DNA of 64,000 nucleotides, from positions 930,001-994,000 of the forward strand of contig NZ_CP132932.1 in assembly GCF_040358985.1 (NCBI RefSeq), read 5' to 3'. The notes under the pieces were generated by a model, which searched no databases, was not told the DNA's origin, and was given only the letters and a program-made list of their open reading frames with translations. The stretch comes from Tunturibacter empetritectus. GTDB lineage: Bacteria > Acidobacteriota > Terriglobia > Terriglobales > Acidobacteriaceae. Positions within the stretch are counted from its first letter, which is position 1; every line of letters starts with the position of its first letter. Both the position numbers and the translations under genes were made by a program. Shown here piece after piece: positions 27,798 to 37,991 of this stretch.

Positions 27798-28997
27798 CTA
27801 TCTTGCAGATTGGGCCATTTGATGAACATGCACCGCGATCATCCAATCTTCTTTCGCCGGAACGACAAGTACCATCGTTGCAGAATCAGATGCACTTATC
27901 TGTCGAAGGGCGTCTCCTTTAGCCTCGTTCAACTCAGAATTAATAGAGATGCCCAAACCATCCATTCCAGCAAGTATCTCCTCGCGTGACCGGGTATCGT
28001 GCTCCCCAATTCCACCCGCGAACACCACCGCATCGATCCCGCCCATCAGCGCAATAAAGCCACCTAACGCCTTCTTCACACTCCGCGTAAAGATCTCCAC
28101 CGCTAGCCTCGCCGCAGCATCGCCCTTCATCACGGCCTCCCGCACCGCCTTCATATCATTCGGCATGCCCGAGAGCGCCACCATCCCCGCATCATGGTTC
28201 AGCATCTTCTCCAGCTCCCCCACCTGGTCACCCTTCCTCTGTCGCAACAGATAAAGCACCAGCCCCGGATCGAGATCCCCCGGCCGCGTCCCCATCACCA
28301 CACCACCCGTCGGTGTCAGCCCCATCGTCGTGTCGATCGAGCATCCATCCACCAACGCCGTAACGCTGCACCCGCTGCCCAGATGCGCAATCGCCATCCG
28401 CTTCGGAAACGAAATTGCCTTCTCCGCCCTCAGTTGCTGCACAATCGACTCGCAACTCAACCCATGAAACCCATACCGCCGAACTCCCCGCTCGCGATAC
28501 TCCGCCGGAATCGGATACGTCGTCGCGGCCTCAGGCATCGTCTCGTGAAACACAGTGTCAAAACAGGCATAGTGCACCACCCCCGGAAACTTTGCCATCA
28601 TGTCTTTGATCACCTCAATCACCGCAGGATCATGCAGCGGCGCAAACACCACCGCCTCCTCGAGATCCTTCAGCACCTCCCCGGTAATCCGCTGATGCCG
28701 ATCCAGCTTTGCTCCCGGATGCACCACCCGATATCCCACCGCGTCCACCGTCGGCAAACCCTGCCCACTCACCGCCTCAACTACCAGCCCAATCGCCTCC
28801 ACCGCCGTCTGAGCCTTTACCTCGCTGCGTCCCCCGCTTAAATCCCGTCCACCCGCGTCGCGAAATTTGAAACTCCCCTCCGCCCCGCCAATGCCGGCCA
28901 CCTCCCCCTCAAACAGCGACCGTATCTCCTCCCCCTCAGCTTCAAACAGGGAAAATTTTATCGACGAAGATCCGCTATTGATAACGAGTATGTGCAC
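27798..28997 (-). CDS. ackA: Acetate kinase
   Basis: A 399-residue ASKHA-fold kinase converting acetyl phosphate and ADP to acetate and ATP. It has the N-terminal phosphate loop INSGSSSIKF, the acetokinase signature MGLTPTGGVVMGTRPGDLDPG (as MGLTPTGG and MGTRPGDLDPG) and FAGGIGEHD. Two usually strict stretches deviate: GYRVVHPG for GHRVVHGG, and HLGSGCS for HLGNGAS. These place it among a diverged group often coupled to phosphoketolase. It is first in the ackA-xfp pair and divergent from glmS (236-base gap). Confidence 0.93.
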   Translation of the reverse strand: MHILVINSGSSSIKFSLFEAEGEEIRSLFEGEVAGIGGAEGSFKFRDAGGRDLSGGRSEVKAQTAVEAIGLVVEAVSGQGLPTVDAVGYRVVHPGAKLDRHQRITGEVLKDLEEAVVFAPLHDPAVIEVIKDMMAKFPGVVHYACFDTVFHETMPEAATTYPIPAEYRERGVRRYGFHGLSCESIVQQLRAEKAISFPKRMAIAHLGSGCSVTALVDGCSIDTTMGLTPTGGVVMGTRPGDLDPGLVLYLLRQRKGDQVGELEKMLNHDAGMVALSGMPNDMKAVREAVMKGDAAARLAVEIFTRSVKKALGGFIALMGGIDAVVFAGGIGEHDTRSREEILAGMDGLGISINSELNEAKGDALRQISASDSATMVLVVPAKEDWMIAVHVHQMAQSAR

Positions 28998-29233
28998 AGC
29001 ACTCCTGTCGCAAACCCTTGCCTACGCTACACCCAGCCCATCACAGGCCCGTAAATTCTCTCTCAAGCGCCTTCCTCCAACCAAGGCCACCCGATGTTGG
29101 ATGCATCTCGAACCCTCCCTCCGCTCAACTCGACGGCATCTTCGTCCATACCTCCGCCACCCCTGACATCCTCCCCCAAAAGTCCCACCCGCTTCCCCGC
29201 GCAAAATCTGCCCCACCCATCTAAACTCAATCC

Positions 29234-31441
<2,208 letters not shown>

Positions 31442-31685
31442 TTTGCCTGCCAAGACTACTTCATTAAACGGAGTGAAAATCAAGTGCCTATAAAGATGCG
31501 AGTGTGGATAATGAGTCAAGAACCTATATAATTGTTGATTGGTCAAATTCACCGTTTTTGGTGATAGTGTTTGATTAACATGTTGGAAAACCTTCCCTAA
31601 CTGTGGATATCAGATGTCGATGTCCCCTTTCAATAAACATTTTGAAGAATGGCAAGTCGAAACAAATTGAGTGGAGGAACTCAAA
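31442..31685. other. AT-rich intergenic region before the Fic pair
   Basis: Composition drops sharply in GC right after glmS. TATAAT at about 31527-31532 could be a -10 for the small gene at 31686. GGAGG lies eight bases before that start. No other feature is seen. Confidence 0.35.
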
Positions 31686-31892
31686 ATGGCAGAACGTAAG
31701 CAATTTTTAAGTAAAGGAGAAGCTGATCCGCACCTCTTAAGCTTGATTGAAAGAGCTAAGGAAAAAGTAATTAGCGAAGAGGAATTGCAGGATCAGCGAG
31801 TGAGTTTCGCGTTTGGAAACGCGCTTAACAGAGATTTTGTGACAAAAGACAGTGTTCGATACACTTCACAACATATTCGCCTAAAGGCGTAA
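31686..31892 (+). CDS. Small protein upstream of Fic, candidate antitoxin
   Basis: A 68-residue hydrophilic, helical protein (MAERKQFLSKGEADPHLLSL...). Residues 38-46 read RVSFAFGNA, a motif I associate with small proteins encoded before toxin-like Fic genes. The inhibitory helix of VbhA-type Fic antitoxins has (S/T)xxxE(G/N); here SFAFGN (40-45) has the right spacing but glycine in place of the glutamate, so classical inhibition is doubtful. The ATG at 31686 has GGAGG eight bases upstream. It lies 46 bases before the Fic gene in an AT-rich island. Confidence 0.65.
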   Translation: MAERKQFLSKGEADPHLLSLIERAKEKVISEEELQDQRVSFAFGNALNRDFVTKDSVRYTSQHIRLKA

Positions 31893-31896
31893 CCAA

Positions 31897-31920
31897 GAAT
31901 GCCCGGCTAGCCGGGCATTC
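31897..31920. other. 24-bp perfect palindrome between the Fic partner and Fic
   Basis: The arms GAATGCCCGG and CCGGGCATTC flank CTAG, so the whole 24 bases equal their own reverse complement. It starts four bases after the small gene's stop and ends 18 bases before the Fic start. As RNA it forms a very stable hairpin without a U-tract; as DNA it could be an operator. It may set the ratio of the two proteins. Confidence 0.75.
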
Positions 31921-31938
31921 CGGTTTAAGAGTCCCTCT

Positions 31939-32535
31939 ATGGTAATCCGAGAAAAAGACGACCCAACTTTATACGCAAAAGTCTTAGAGAAAAATCTTTT
32001 GAGACAATATGACCTATTGTTGAATTGCATCGAGATTGGCTTGGAAAAGGGTATCGAAGCCTTCGATAAATACACTCTCTGGTCTCTCAACGCCACCGCT
32101 GTTTCAAATCTGGCTCAATTTGGTGGGAGATATCGCCAAGAGCCCATATATGTAAGTAATCATCGACCACCTCATTTCAAAGAAGTATCAGAGGAAATGG
32201 ACCGATTTTTCGCCGTAATACACGAAAACTGGTCTTCAGGAGGTGATCCTATGGTTCTCCCGGCATATGCTCTCTGGAGACTCAACTGGATTCACCCCTT
32301 TGTAGAAGGAAACGGTCGAACAGCACGAGCGGCTTGCTATTACCTAATTTGTCTTAAAGTGGGCGCGCTTCTACCAGGAAAGAAAATCGTCCCTGAGAGA
32401 ATTAGAGAGAATCGTGATCCATACTATGCAGCACTTCAAGCCGCCGATCGAAAGTGGGATGAAGGCGACTTCGACGTTTCGGAACTCGCGAAATACTTAA
32501 ACAAATTATTAATAGAACAACTCAGCGACATATAA
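31939..32535 (+). CDS. Fic domain AMP/NMP-transferase
   Basis: A 198-residue single-domain Fic protein. The complete active-site motif HPFVEGNGRTAR (119-130) supplies the catalytic His119, the anion-binding GNG loop and Arg130, so the enzyme should transfer AMP or another nucleotide monophosphate to a protein target. The flap region precedes it (QEPIYVSNHRPPHF). No inhibitory (S/T)xxxE(G/N) helix is obvious at either end, so control would have to come from a partner such as the preceding small protein. The gene is AT-rich relative to its surroundings, suggesting horizontal gain. Nothing marks it as a Doc-type kinase. Confidence 0.85.
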   Translation: MVIREKDDPTLYAKVLEKNLLRQYDLLLNCIEIGLEKGIEAFDKYTLWSLNATAVSNLAQFGGRYRQEPIYVSNHRPPHFKEVSEEMDRFFAVIHENWSSGGDPMVLPAYALWRLNWIHPFVEGNGRTARAACYYLICLKVGALLPGKKIVPERIRENRDPYYAALQAADRKWDEGDFDVSELAKYLNKLLIEQLSDI

Positions 32536-32546
32536 GTTTAAGCGAT

Positions 32547-32638
32547 AGGGTGGCCCATACATAACCCCAACCCATGTCTCGGGCGCCCTACTCATGCAGT
32601 CTCACCGCATGAGTAGGCATTCGTGCGAAAGCACGAAA
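32547..32638. repeat. Double-hairpin dispersed repeat, copy B
   Basis: It begins GGGTGGCCCATACATAA, then CGGGCGCCC, a perfect 11-bp stem (CCTACTCATGC 32587-32597, GCATGAGTAGG 32607-32617, 9-nt loop) and the GAAA-tetraloop hairpin TTCGTGC-GAAA-GCACGAA at 32620-32637. Directly downstream of the Fic gene. Confidence 0.8.
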
Positions 32639-32685
32639 TACAATACCTAAAATGTTGTCCGATTTATTCAAAAGAGAGCAAACAA

Positions 32686-33243
32686 ATGAGCATCCGCCTT
32701 CCATCCACCCGAATCACCCCTCTAGACGTGATCACATATTGTAAGAAACGGGGCCAAAAGCCAACTGTTGAGGAAGCTGAACAATGGTTGTCCAAACAGA
32801 AGAAGTATATCGAAGGAATGATGGGGAACATAATCGAGGATAACCTCGAAAAAATCCTCGATGAAGCAACGTTGCGAGCCTATCCAGATCCAATATTCGA
32901 TCAGCGGTATAGGAGAATCGACGATGCACTCACGACAGCTGCCGATGACTACGGCACCCAAATAGACAAAGAATTTTGTGGTAGCTCCCATACAGAAGCA
33001 GAGATGATCGAAGTGGTACGCCGTAGCTTGTTACAGCTAGAGAAATTCACTGCATGCATAGCATACGACCTAGAATTTGGAACCCCCTGTGAAAGCTTCA
33101 AGGATAAGAAGGTAACTCACAGAACGAAGCGAGCTCATATCACAATCGAGAACGGAGACGTCACAGCGAAAGTGATCGAAGACGACTGTTCGACACATGA
33201 AAGCGGCATATTCATGCCAGAAACGCTGCGCAATGTTAACTAG
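32686..33243 (+). CDS. Protein of unknown function in the accessory island
   Basis: A 185-residue soluble, charged protein (MSIRLPSTRITPLDVITYCKK...). It has no signal peptide or membrane helix. Predicted helices dominate the N-terminal two thirds (KPTVEEAEQWLSKQKKYIEG, IIEDNLEKILDEATLRAYPD); the end has beta character (RAHITIENGDVTAKVIEDDC). Five cysteines are present. I do not recognise a family. The ATG at 32686 is chosen over the open frame back to 32623, because that extension runs through the repeat hairpin. Low GC like the Fic pair. Confidence 0.6.
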   Translation: MSIRLPSTRITPLDVITYCKKRGQKPTVEEAEQWLSKQKKYIEGMMGNIIEDNLEKILDEATLRAYPDPIFDQRYRRIDDALTTAADDYGTQIDKEFCGSSHTEAEMIEVVRRSLLQLEKFTACIAYDLEFGTPCESFKDKKVTHRTKRAHITIENGDVTAKVIEDDCSTHESGIFMPETLRNVN

Positions 33244-33439
33244 CCTTGGGTGCCCCATTCATGACGAACCACGCCGATAAAATCGGCTACTCGCCGCCCG
33301 ACGCCGACTCCTCATAAATCGCGTGCAACTGTTTCGCCAGCATTGGCGGGTGGCCATACATAAAACGCAACCCCCAACCTCGGGTGCCCCATTCATAAAG
33401 TTTCACCGCATAAGTGGGCATTCGTGCGAAAGCACGAAC
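33244..33439. repeat. Double-hairpin dispersed repeats, fragment C and copy D
   Basis: A fragment CTTGGGTGCCCCATTCATGA at about 33245-33264 matches only the centre of the unit. A full copy follows at about 33346-33439. It reads GGGTGGCCATACATAAA, CTCGGGTGCCCC, an imperfect hairpin closing at AGTGGGCA, and TTCGTGC-GAAA-GCACGAA at 33421-33438. Apart from repeats, 33244-33724 has no gene with coding character. Confidence 0.75.
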
Positions 33440-33561
33440 CGCTTCCCTCCCCGACCCGATAAATTCAAAGATACCTCTAGGCTCGCCTTAGCGCGATCCG
33501 CAGAACCTCCCAGAGGCAATCCAAGGTAGTTTCGGAGAGTGGGCACAACCCGCCTTCAAAA

Positions 33562-33614
33562 TGAATGGCCATATCTCAAAGTTGAGATATGGCCATTCAC
33601 GCGAAAACGTGAAC
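33562..33614. repeat. Double-hairpin dispersed repeat, copy E (near-perfect long stem)
   Basis: AATGGCCATATCTCAA (33564-33579) and TTGAGATATGGCCATT (33582-33597) form a perfect 16-bp stem around two bases. TTCACG-N6-CGTGAA overlaps its 3' end as the second, diverged small hairpin. The order is the same as in copies A, B and D, but the first stem has an unrelated sequence. Confidence 0.7.
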
Positions 33615-33724
33615 CGTGTCATCCCTGCGCTCTATAACTCCAGCCCAAGGTAGCTCACCCACAGCCGTAAATTGACTTAGAGGAAGACACACTATCCTCT
33701 CGCCGGAAAAAAGCCGCGCAACGC

Positions 33725-34795
33725 CTACTGCTCCTGCTTCCCTGCTGTTCCCTTGCCCTTATCATCCGAACTCTTCTTAGGCAGCTTGATCGCTCCTTTA
33801 ACCGAGATGGTATCCGCGTCGTCCTTCTTCTCCTTTGCATCCATGTCCTCTGCGACAACCGTAAAGTTTCCACCAACAACTCCCTCCCGGGTCGTCTCGC
33901 AAGGCTTATCCAACTCTGACAACTCCGTATGATCGTGCTTGTAGACCGTCGTCTTCACAGCAGTTTTATAGTTGACCGACTCCTGGGGCGTCGGCCAGCC
34001 TGCCAGCCCAGGACACGAAACTCTCGGGCCGCTTGCAACGGTGGCGTGCGCCATAAGAGCAGTCGCCGCAGGAGCCGCAGGAGCGCTCGCAGCAGACCCC
34101 GCACCCAAAAAATCGCCCGCCAGAGACGTAGCGGCGTTCAAAATCGTAGACCATGTCTCATCGTCTCTCTGTGCACTGGCTTCTGTAAGTGTCCCATCGC
34201 TACCCAGCTTCGCATCCACCTGCGCCGTCCCTATCCATGGAGACTTCGTATTCAGGTAGTAGACATTCTTGTAGTCCACCTCCGTCACAACCGCTGCGGT
34301 ATCTCCCACTCGAACGATATTGCCAGCTGCCTCGGCAGTACCTAGCCCACCACTTGTCTCCAATGCTGCAACAGGAAAGTACGACTTGTTGGCAGCCACT
34401 TTATCCCAGACAGCACCCACGCTCGATGGGCATTCCCTGGCGTCGTTCGCATCCAGCTTGTGTTCACCAGACAAAGCATTCATCGCCGTTATCAGCGTCT
34501 GAACTTCATTGTTCAGATAAGCCTGGCGCGTCACCGTCATGGTCTTCGTAACCGGAAGCTGTTTGTCGGCAGTCACAGAGAGACTAAGCGTGTACTGCGG
34601 CTCCAGCCACACCGTCTCCCTCTTGCACACCCCATGTTTCGTATAAAAAGGAAGTCCTGGTAAGGAGGGCGCAGTCGCCGAAGGCCCTGGCCCTGTCACT
34701 ATCATCGTCGGATGGGAACAGCCCATAAGAAGGAATGCAATCAGAGTCTGGCAGCAAAACACACCGCGTTTAACACACGGATCGGAAAAGTACAT
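33725..34795 (-). CDS. Lipoprotein of unknown function
   Basis: A 356-residue product with a lipoprotein signal (LIAFLLMGCSH, lipidated Cys26). The body contains a beta-rich N-terminal domain (YTLSLSVTADKQLPVTKTMTV), an Ala-rich middle and a C-terminal domain. The end is Lys/Asp/Glu-rich (KKDDADTISVKGAIKLPKK). No enzyme motif is seen. The start at 34795 is set by GGAGG about six bases upstream. It probably sits in the outer membrane, facing the periplasm. Confidence 0.7.
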   Translation of the reverse strand: MYFSDPCVKRGVFCCQTLIAFLLMGCSHPTMIVTGPGPSATAPSLPGLPFYTKHGVCKRETVWLEPQYTLSLSVTADKQLPVTKTMTVTRQAYLNNEVQTLITAMNALSGEHKLDANDARECPSSVGAVWDKVAANKSYFPVAALETSGGLGTAEAAGNIVRVGDTAAVVTEVDYKNVYYLNTKSPWIGTAQVDAKLGSDGTLTEASAQRDDETWSTILNAATSLAGDFLGAGSAASAPAAPAATALMAHATVASGPRVSCPGLAGWPTPQESVNYKTAVKTTVYKHDHTELSELDKPCETTREGVVGGNFTVVAEDMDAKEKKDDADTISVKGAIKLPKKSSDDKGKGTAGKQEQ

Positions 34796-34894
34796 CTTCG
34801 CCTCCAAAAGTCGTGAGTAACTCGAGACTGCGAGAAAGGCCCGGAATACCTGCGTTGCGGCTTCAAGTAGATCTGTGAATAAGATGAAACCTAC

Positions 34895-34980
34895 AACTCT
34901 GCAAATGAGTTGTCAAAGCTAGGCGCGTATTTCATGCCTCCTCCCCACGAAACCAGAATTCGCGCGAAAGCATGAATCGC
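34895..34980. repeat. Diverged double-hairpin repeat, copy G
   Basis: ATGAGTTGTCAAAGCTAGGCGCGTA leads into a decayed small hairpin TTCGCGC-GAAA-GCATGAA. The same left part, ATGAGTTGTCAAAATAGTACGCATA, recurs at about 36410, so these two copies form a subfamily. Confidence 0.5.
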
Positions 34981-35022
34981 TCCCCACTCCGAACGATAGA
35001 ATAGGCTCCCAAAGGAGCACCC

Positions 35023-35367
35023 ATGCCTGCATCCGTCCCGCCGCCCTTCACGCTCGAAATCGAAGACCACGGCAGCACAGCCGTCATACGCTGTCACGGC
35101 AAACTGTTGGCGGGTTCCACCGAGCTCCTTCACGCTCCGGTGTCCCAACTGCTTCCCACCCACCAGCGCCTTATCCTCGACCTCGCAGACCTCACCCACA
35201 TGGACAGCATGGGCCTCGGCTCGCTCGTCCGCCTCTACGTCTCCTCCCGCAAACACGGCTGCGAACTTGAACTCCGCCACATCGGCAAAAAAGTCCGAGA
35301 CCTCCTCATCATGACCAACCTCCTCCCAGCCTTCACCATCGTCGGCGAACACGACATCAGAATGTGA
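35023..35367 (+). CDS. STAS domain protein (anti-sigma factor antagonist type)
   Basis: A 114-residue single STAS domain. The core LILDLADLTHMDSMGLGSLVRLY contains the phosphorylatable Ser62 in DSMGLG (shown as LILDLADL and THMDSMGLGS). VIRCHGKLLAGS and ELRHIGKKVRDLL complete the fold. Such proteins switch between binding an anti-sigma kinase and being freed or phosphorylated. A SpoIIE-type phosphatase is encoded at 11.7 kb, but no kinase is nearby, so pairing is speculative. Confidence 0.85.
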   Translation: MPASVPPPFTLEIEDHGSTAVIRCHGKLLAGSTELLHAPVSQLLPTHQRLILDLADLTHMDSMGLGSLVRLYVSSRKHGCELELRHIGKKVRDLLIMTNLLPAFTIVGEHDIRM

Positions 35368-35437
35368 GGGATAATAGATCCGCCTCTCAACATGGGCCCC
35401 CCGCCAACTTCTCTTCCAGCTCAGGAGTGTGCACAGA

Positions 35438-36187
35438 ATGTCCTCCATCAAACAACTCACCCGCCGCGAAGCCCTTCGCCTCGTCTCCTCTGCCCTCGCC
35501 GCAACTGCCACCTTGGAAGCCCTCGCGCAGACACCCTCTGGTACACCCATCGCAGACCAGACCATCAACGCCGGCGGCGTCGACATGCACATCACCGAAA
35601 CCAGGCAGAACGGCCGCGACGTTGTCCACATTGTCGTCACCAAAGACGGCGCAAAGCTCTTCGAGACCAAAACAACCCTCATCAACACCTCTCCAACTGA
35701 GGCACTCACCTCTCAAACCCTGACCGACGGGCACGGGTTCACCTACCACATCCAGGTCAACGCGAAACAGTCTCCCAATCAACCCAACCAGCCCCCACAG
35801 GTCACCTTCAGAGTGGTCATCGAGCAGCAGGCAGGCAACAAGCAGGAGTTCTCCGGCTCAATCGGCAGCTCCTCAAACCCCGACAACGCAAAGTATCCAC
35901 CCCCACTCGACTCCGTCCTCCCCGGCAACGTCAAAGAGCAGCTTTCCCCACTCAATGGGCCGGTACAGGACAAAGTCCACGGCCTGGAGAAGACCACCGG
36001 CATCCACCCCGAGAAAGAGGACCATCCTCACGTCTGGGCCGAGCGCAACTGTCACGCCCTGTGCAACGGAATCTCCGGTCTCGCCGCTCTCATCATCTGC
36101 GGCGGAACCGCCGGAATCGGATGCGCCATCGCGACCGTCGGCTTTCTCATGACGGCATCGTATTGCGCCGACGCATGCCCCAAATAA
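35438..36187 (+). CDS. Exported protein with a six-cysteine hydrophobic C-terminal domain
   Basis: A 249-residue product. The N-terminus has paired arginines and a hydrophobic stretch (TRREALRLVSSALAATATLEALAQ, i.e. RR at 9-10 then ALRLVSSALAATA), suggesting Tat or Sec export. Residues 40-200 form a beta-rich, Gln/Asn/Pro-rich region without known motifs. The last 46 residues are a Gly-rich hydrophobic segment with cysteines at 205, 209, 221, 229, 243 and 247, spaced x3, x11, x7, x13, x3. This layout, with a signal peptide, a long pro-region and a Cys-rich apolar tail, resembles halocin-C8-type bacteriocin precursors, but similarity is architectural only. The ATG at 35438 has AGGAG ten bases upstream. 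Confidence 0.65.
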   Translation: MSSIKQLTRREALRLVSSALAATATLEALAQTPSGTPIADQTINAGGVDMHITETRQNGRDVVHIVVTKDGAKLFETKTTLINTSPTEALTSQTLTDGHGFTYHIQVNAKQSPNQPNQPPQVTFRVVIEQQAGNKQEFSGSIGSSSNPDNAKYPPPLDSVLPGNVKEQLSPLNGPVQDKVHGLEKTTGIHPEKEDHPHVWAERNCHALCNGISGLAALIICGGTAGIGCAIATVGFLMTASYCADACPK

Positions 36188-36601
36188 CATCCTTCCAAAA
36201 AGAGAACCTGCAAAAAATAAATCCGGAAAACCTGGCGTATTTTTTTACCTCGAAAAAGTGACTGCCAAAACACCACGTTAGCCACGCAATCCACCACGTG
36301 TTCACCATCAAAAAACCACCACAAAACACTCCCTTTTCCCGAAATCCCCTGAAAAACACCACAACTCCCCGCCAACAAAATCTCCATCTGAAACGTACAG
36401 CCCCCTACAGATGAGTTGTCAAAATAGTACGCATACTTCAGCGGCTCACCTCAGTAGCGAATTCGCACAAAGCAGTAATTCGCTTCTCTTACTGCACCAT
36501 CAATTTGCGACCCGAATGCGACGAGCCCACAACCCCGCTTGAGACTCGGCCATCGAACAGGTATACGCGCGCAGCGAATGGCCCATCAAGGAGGGCGCAC
36601 C
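36188..36601. other. Intergenic region with diverged repeat copy H
   Basis: About 410 bases. The first half is A- and C-rich (several AAAAAAC runs) and has no coding signal. At about 36408-36483 lies ATGAGTTGTCAAAATAGTACGCATA followed by a decayed hairpin (ATTCGCACAAAGCAGTAAT), a relative of copy G. AAGGAGG before 36602 belongs to the cupin gene. Confidence 0.45.
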
Positions 36602-37150
36602 ATGCCCAGTAGTTCCGATCAAGGCACCCAGAACACGCTCCTGCTACCGCCCGACGATCTAGCCCGCAGCCTGATCCTCGCCAGCGCCGACGACCAAAAT
36701 CGGCCCCATATCGGATTAGTAGGAGACACCTACACCGTCCTTCTCTCAGGCAAAGACACCGCAGGCCGCTTCTGCCTCATCGACATGCACATCCCACCCG
36801 GCGGCGGCCCCCCACCTCATCGCCACGACTTCGAAGAGACCTTCATCCTCGTCGAAGGCGAGATGGAAGCCACCTTTCGCGGAGTGCAGTCCACCGTAAA
36901 AGCTGGCGAAACCATCCACATCCCCGCCAACGCACCCCACCAGTTTCACAATTCAAGCGATCAGCCCGTACGCCTCCTCTGTCTCTGCTCACCCGCCGGC
37001 CAGGAGGACTTCTTCGCCGAGATCGGCGTACCCGTCGCCACCCGCACCACCCCACCCCCAAAGCTGGACGCAGCAGCCCAGGCAGCCTTCAAAGCCAAAG
37101 TAGAAGCCCTCAACCCAAAGTACAAAACCGAGATGCTCCAACGCTCCTGA
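36602..37150 (+). CDS. Cupin domain protein
   Basis: A 182-residue single-cupin protein. Motif 1 is PGGGPPPHRHDFEETFILVEGE with metal ligands H73, H75 and E79; motif 2 is HIPANAPHQFHN with H113. The metal site is therefore complete. Bicupin-like relatives include quercetin dioxygenases and sugar-binding sensors, so the activity is not predictable. The start at 36602 is fixed by AAGGAGG seven bases upstream; the frame continues upstream to 36539 without coding character. Confidence 0.83.
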   Translation: MPSSSDQGTQNTLLLPPDDLARSLILASADDQNRPHIGLVGDTYTVLLSGKDTAGRFCLIDMHIPPGGGPPPHRHDFEETFILVEGEMEATFRGVQSTVKAGETIHIPANAPHQFHNSSDQPVRLLCLCSPAGQEDFFAEIGVPVATRTTPPPKLDAAAQAAFKAKVEALNPKYKTEMLQRS

Positions 37151-37256
37151 CGCACCGAGGAACAAGTCAGAAGATTCCAGAGCCCTTCGAGAGAAAGGCA
37201 AACCACCCAGAGCAACAAGCGCAAATCTACACGCGCAGAGCAACGCCCTGAATCAG

Positions 37257-37991
37257 CTACTCAGCCTCGCTCCCGGTCTCAGTCCACTCCACCGACTGAG
37301 TCCACGGATACTCCCGCAGCTCGTCAACGATCCCCTCCAGAACAGTCGCATCATGCGTTGGCGATTCAAGAACGACCTGGACCACCGAGTTTTCCGTACC
37401 TTCGACCTTCTCCGAGATCGTCTTCCGCAGTACCAGGGAACGCGCCGCAATCTCCCGCGTCAGTTGATACAGAGCCTCCGCTTGGAACTCTGTCTCGCAA
37501 AAAAGCCTCAGCCTGTAAAACGTGTGAGTCTCCAGGACCGACAGAGACCGCTGATCGATATACCGCGACAGTGGACGCAACACGGAGTTGATCGCTACCA
37601 GCAGCACCGCTACAAAGACCGCATCGAGCAGCTCCCCCGCACCGGCACATGCGCCCACAGCGGCCGAACACCACAGCGTGGCAGCGGTATTTAGTCCGCG
37701 CACATTGCCGCCGTCCTTCATAATCGCCCCTGCACCCAGAAAGCCCACGCCCGAGACCACGTAGGCAATCACTTGCGTCGTTCCCGGCGCTATCGTCAAA
37801 CCCAGATCGACGAACGCCGCGGCGCCAAAGCACACCAGCGTATTCGTGCGCAGCCCAGCCGCCCGCTGCCGCCACTGTCGTTCCGCTCCAACGCAGGCGC
37901 CGAGCACCAGAGCCACCACCAGGCGTGGAAACGTCGGCTGTTGCAAAAGCGCCGTCGAATCGGTCCACCAATGCAGCCAGGGGTTCGCCAT
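37257..37991 (-). CDS. MgtC/SapB family membrane protein
   Basis: A 244-residue inner-membrane protein. The first about 145 residues hold the MgtC domain, with the conserved acidic/arginine-bearing segments GACVGAERQWRQRAAGLRTNTLV (as GACVGAERQ and AAGLRTNTLV), FLGAGAIMK and VRGLNTAATLW in four to five helices. The C-terminal about 95 residues form a soluble ACT-like domain (YRLRLFCETEFQAEAL...). Family members help survival under low magnesium or modulate ATP synthase. No magnesium riboswitch-like leader was recognised. Confidence 0.88.
   Translation of the reverse strand: MANPWLHWWTDSTALLQQPTFPRLVVALVLGACVGAERQWRQRAAGLRTNTLVCFGAAAFVDLGLTIAPGTTQVIAYVVSGVGFLGAGAIMKDGGNVRGLNTAATLWCSAAVGACAGAGELLDAVFVAVLLVAINSVLRPLSRYIDQRSLSVLETHTFYRLRLFCETEFQAEALYQLTREIAARSLVLRKTISEKVEGTENSVVQVVLESPTHDATVLEGIVDELREYPWTQSVEWTETGSEAE

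Noticed and set aside
33323..33529. 68-codon frame in the repeat region
   Set aside because: It reads through the double-hairpin repeat and has no coding character.
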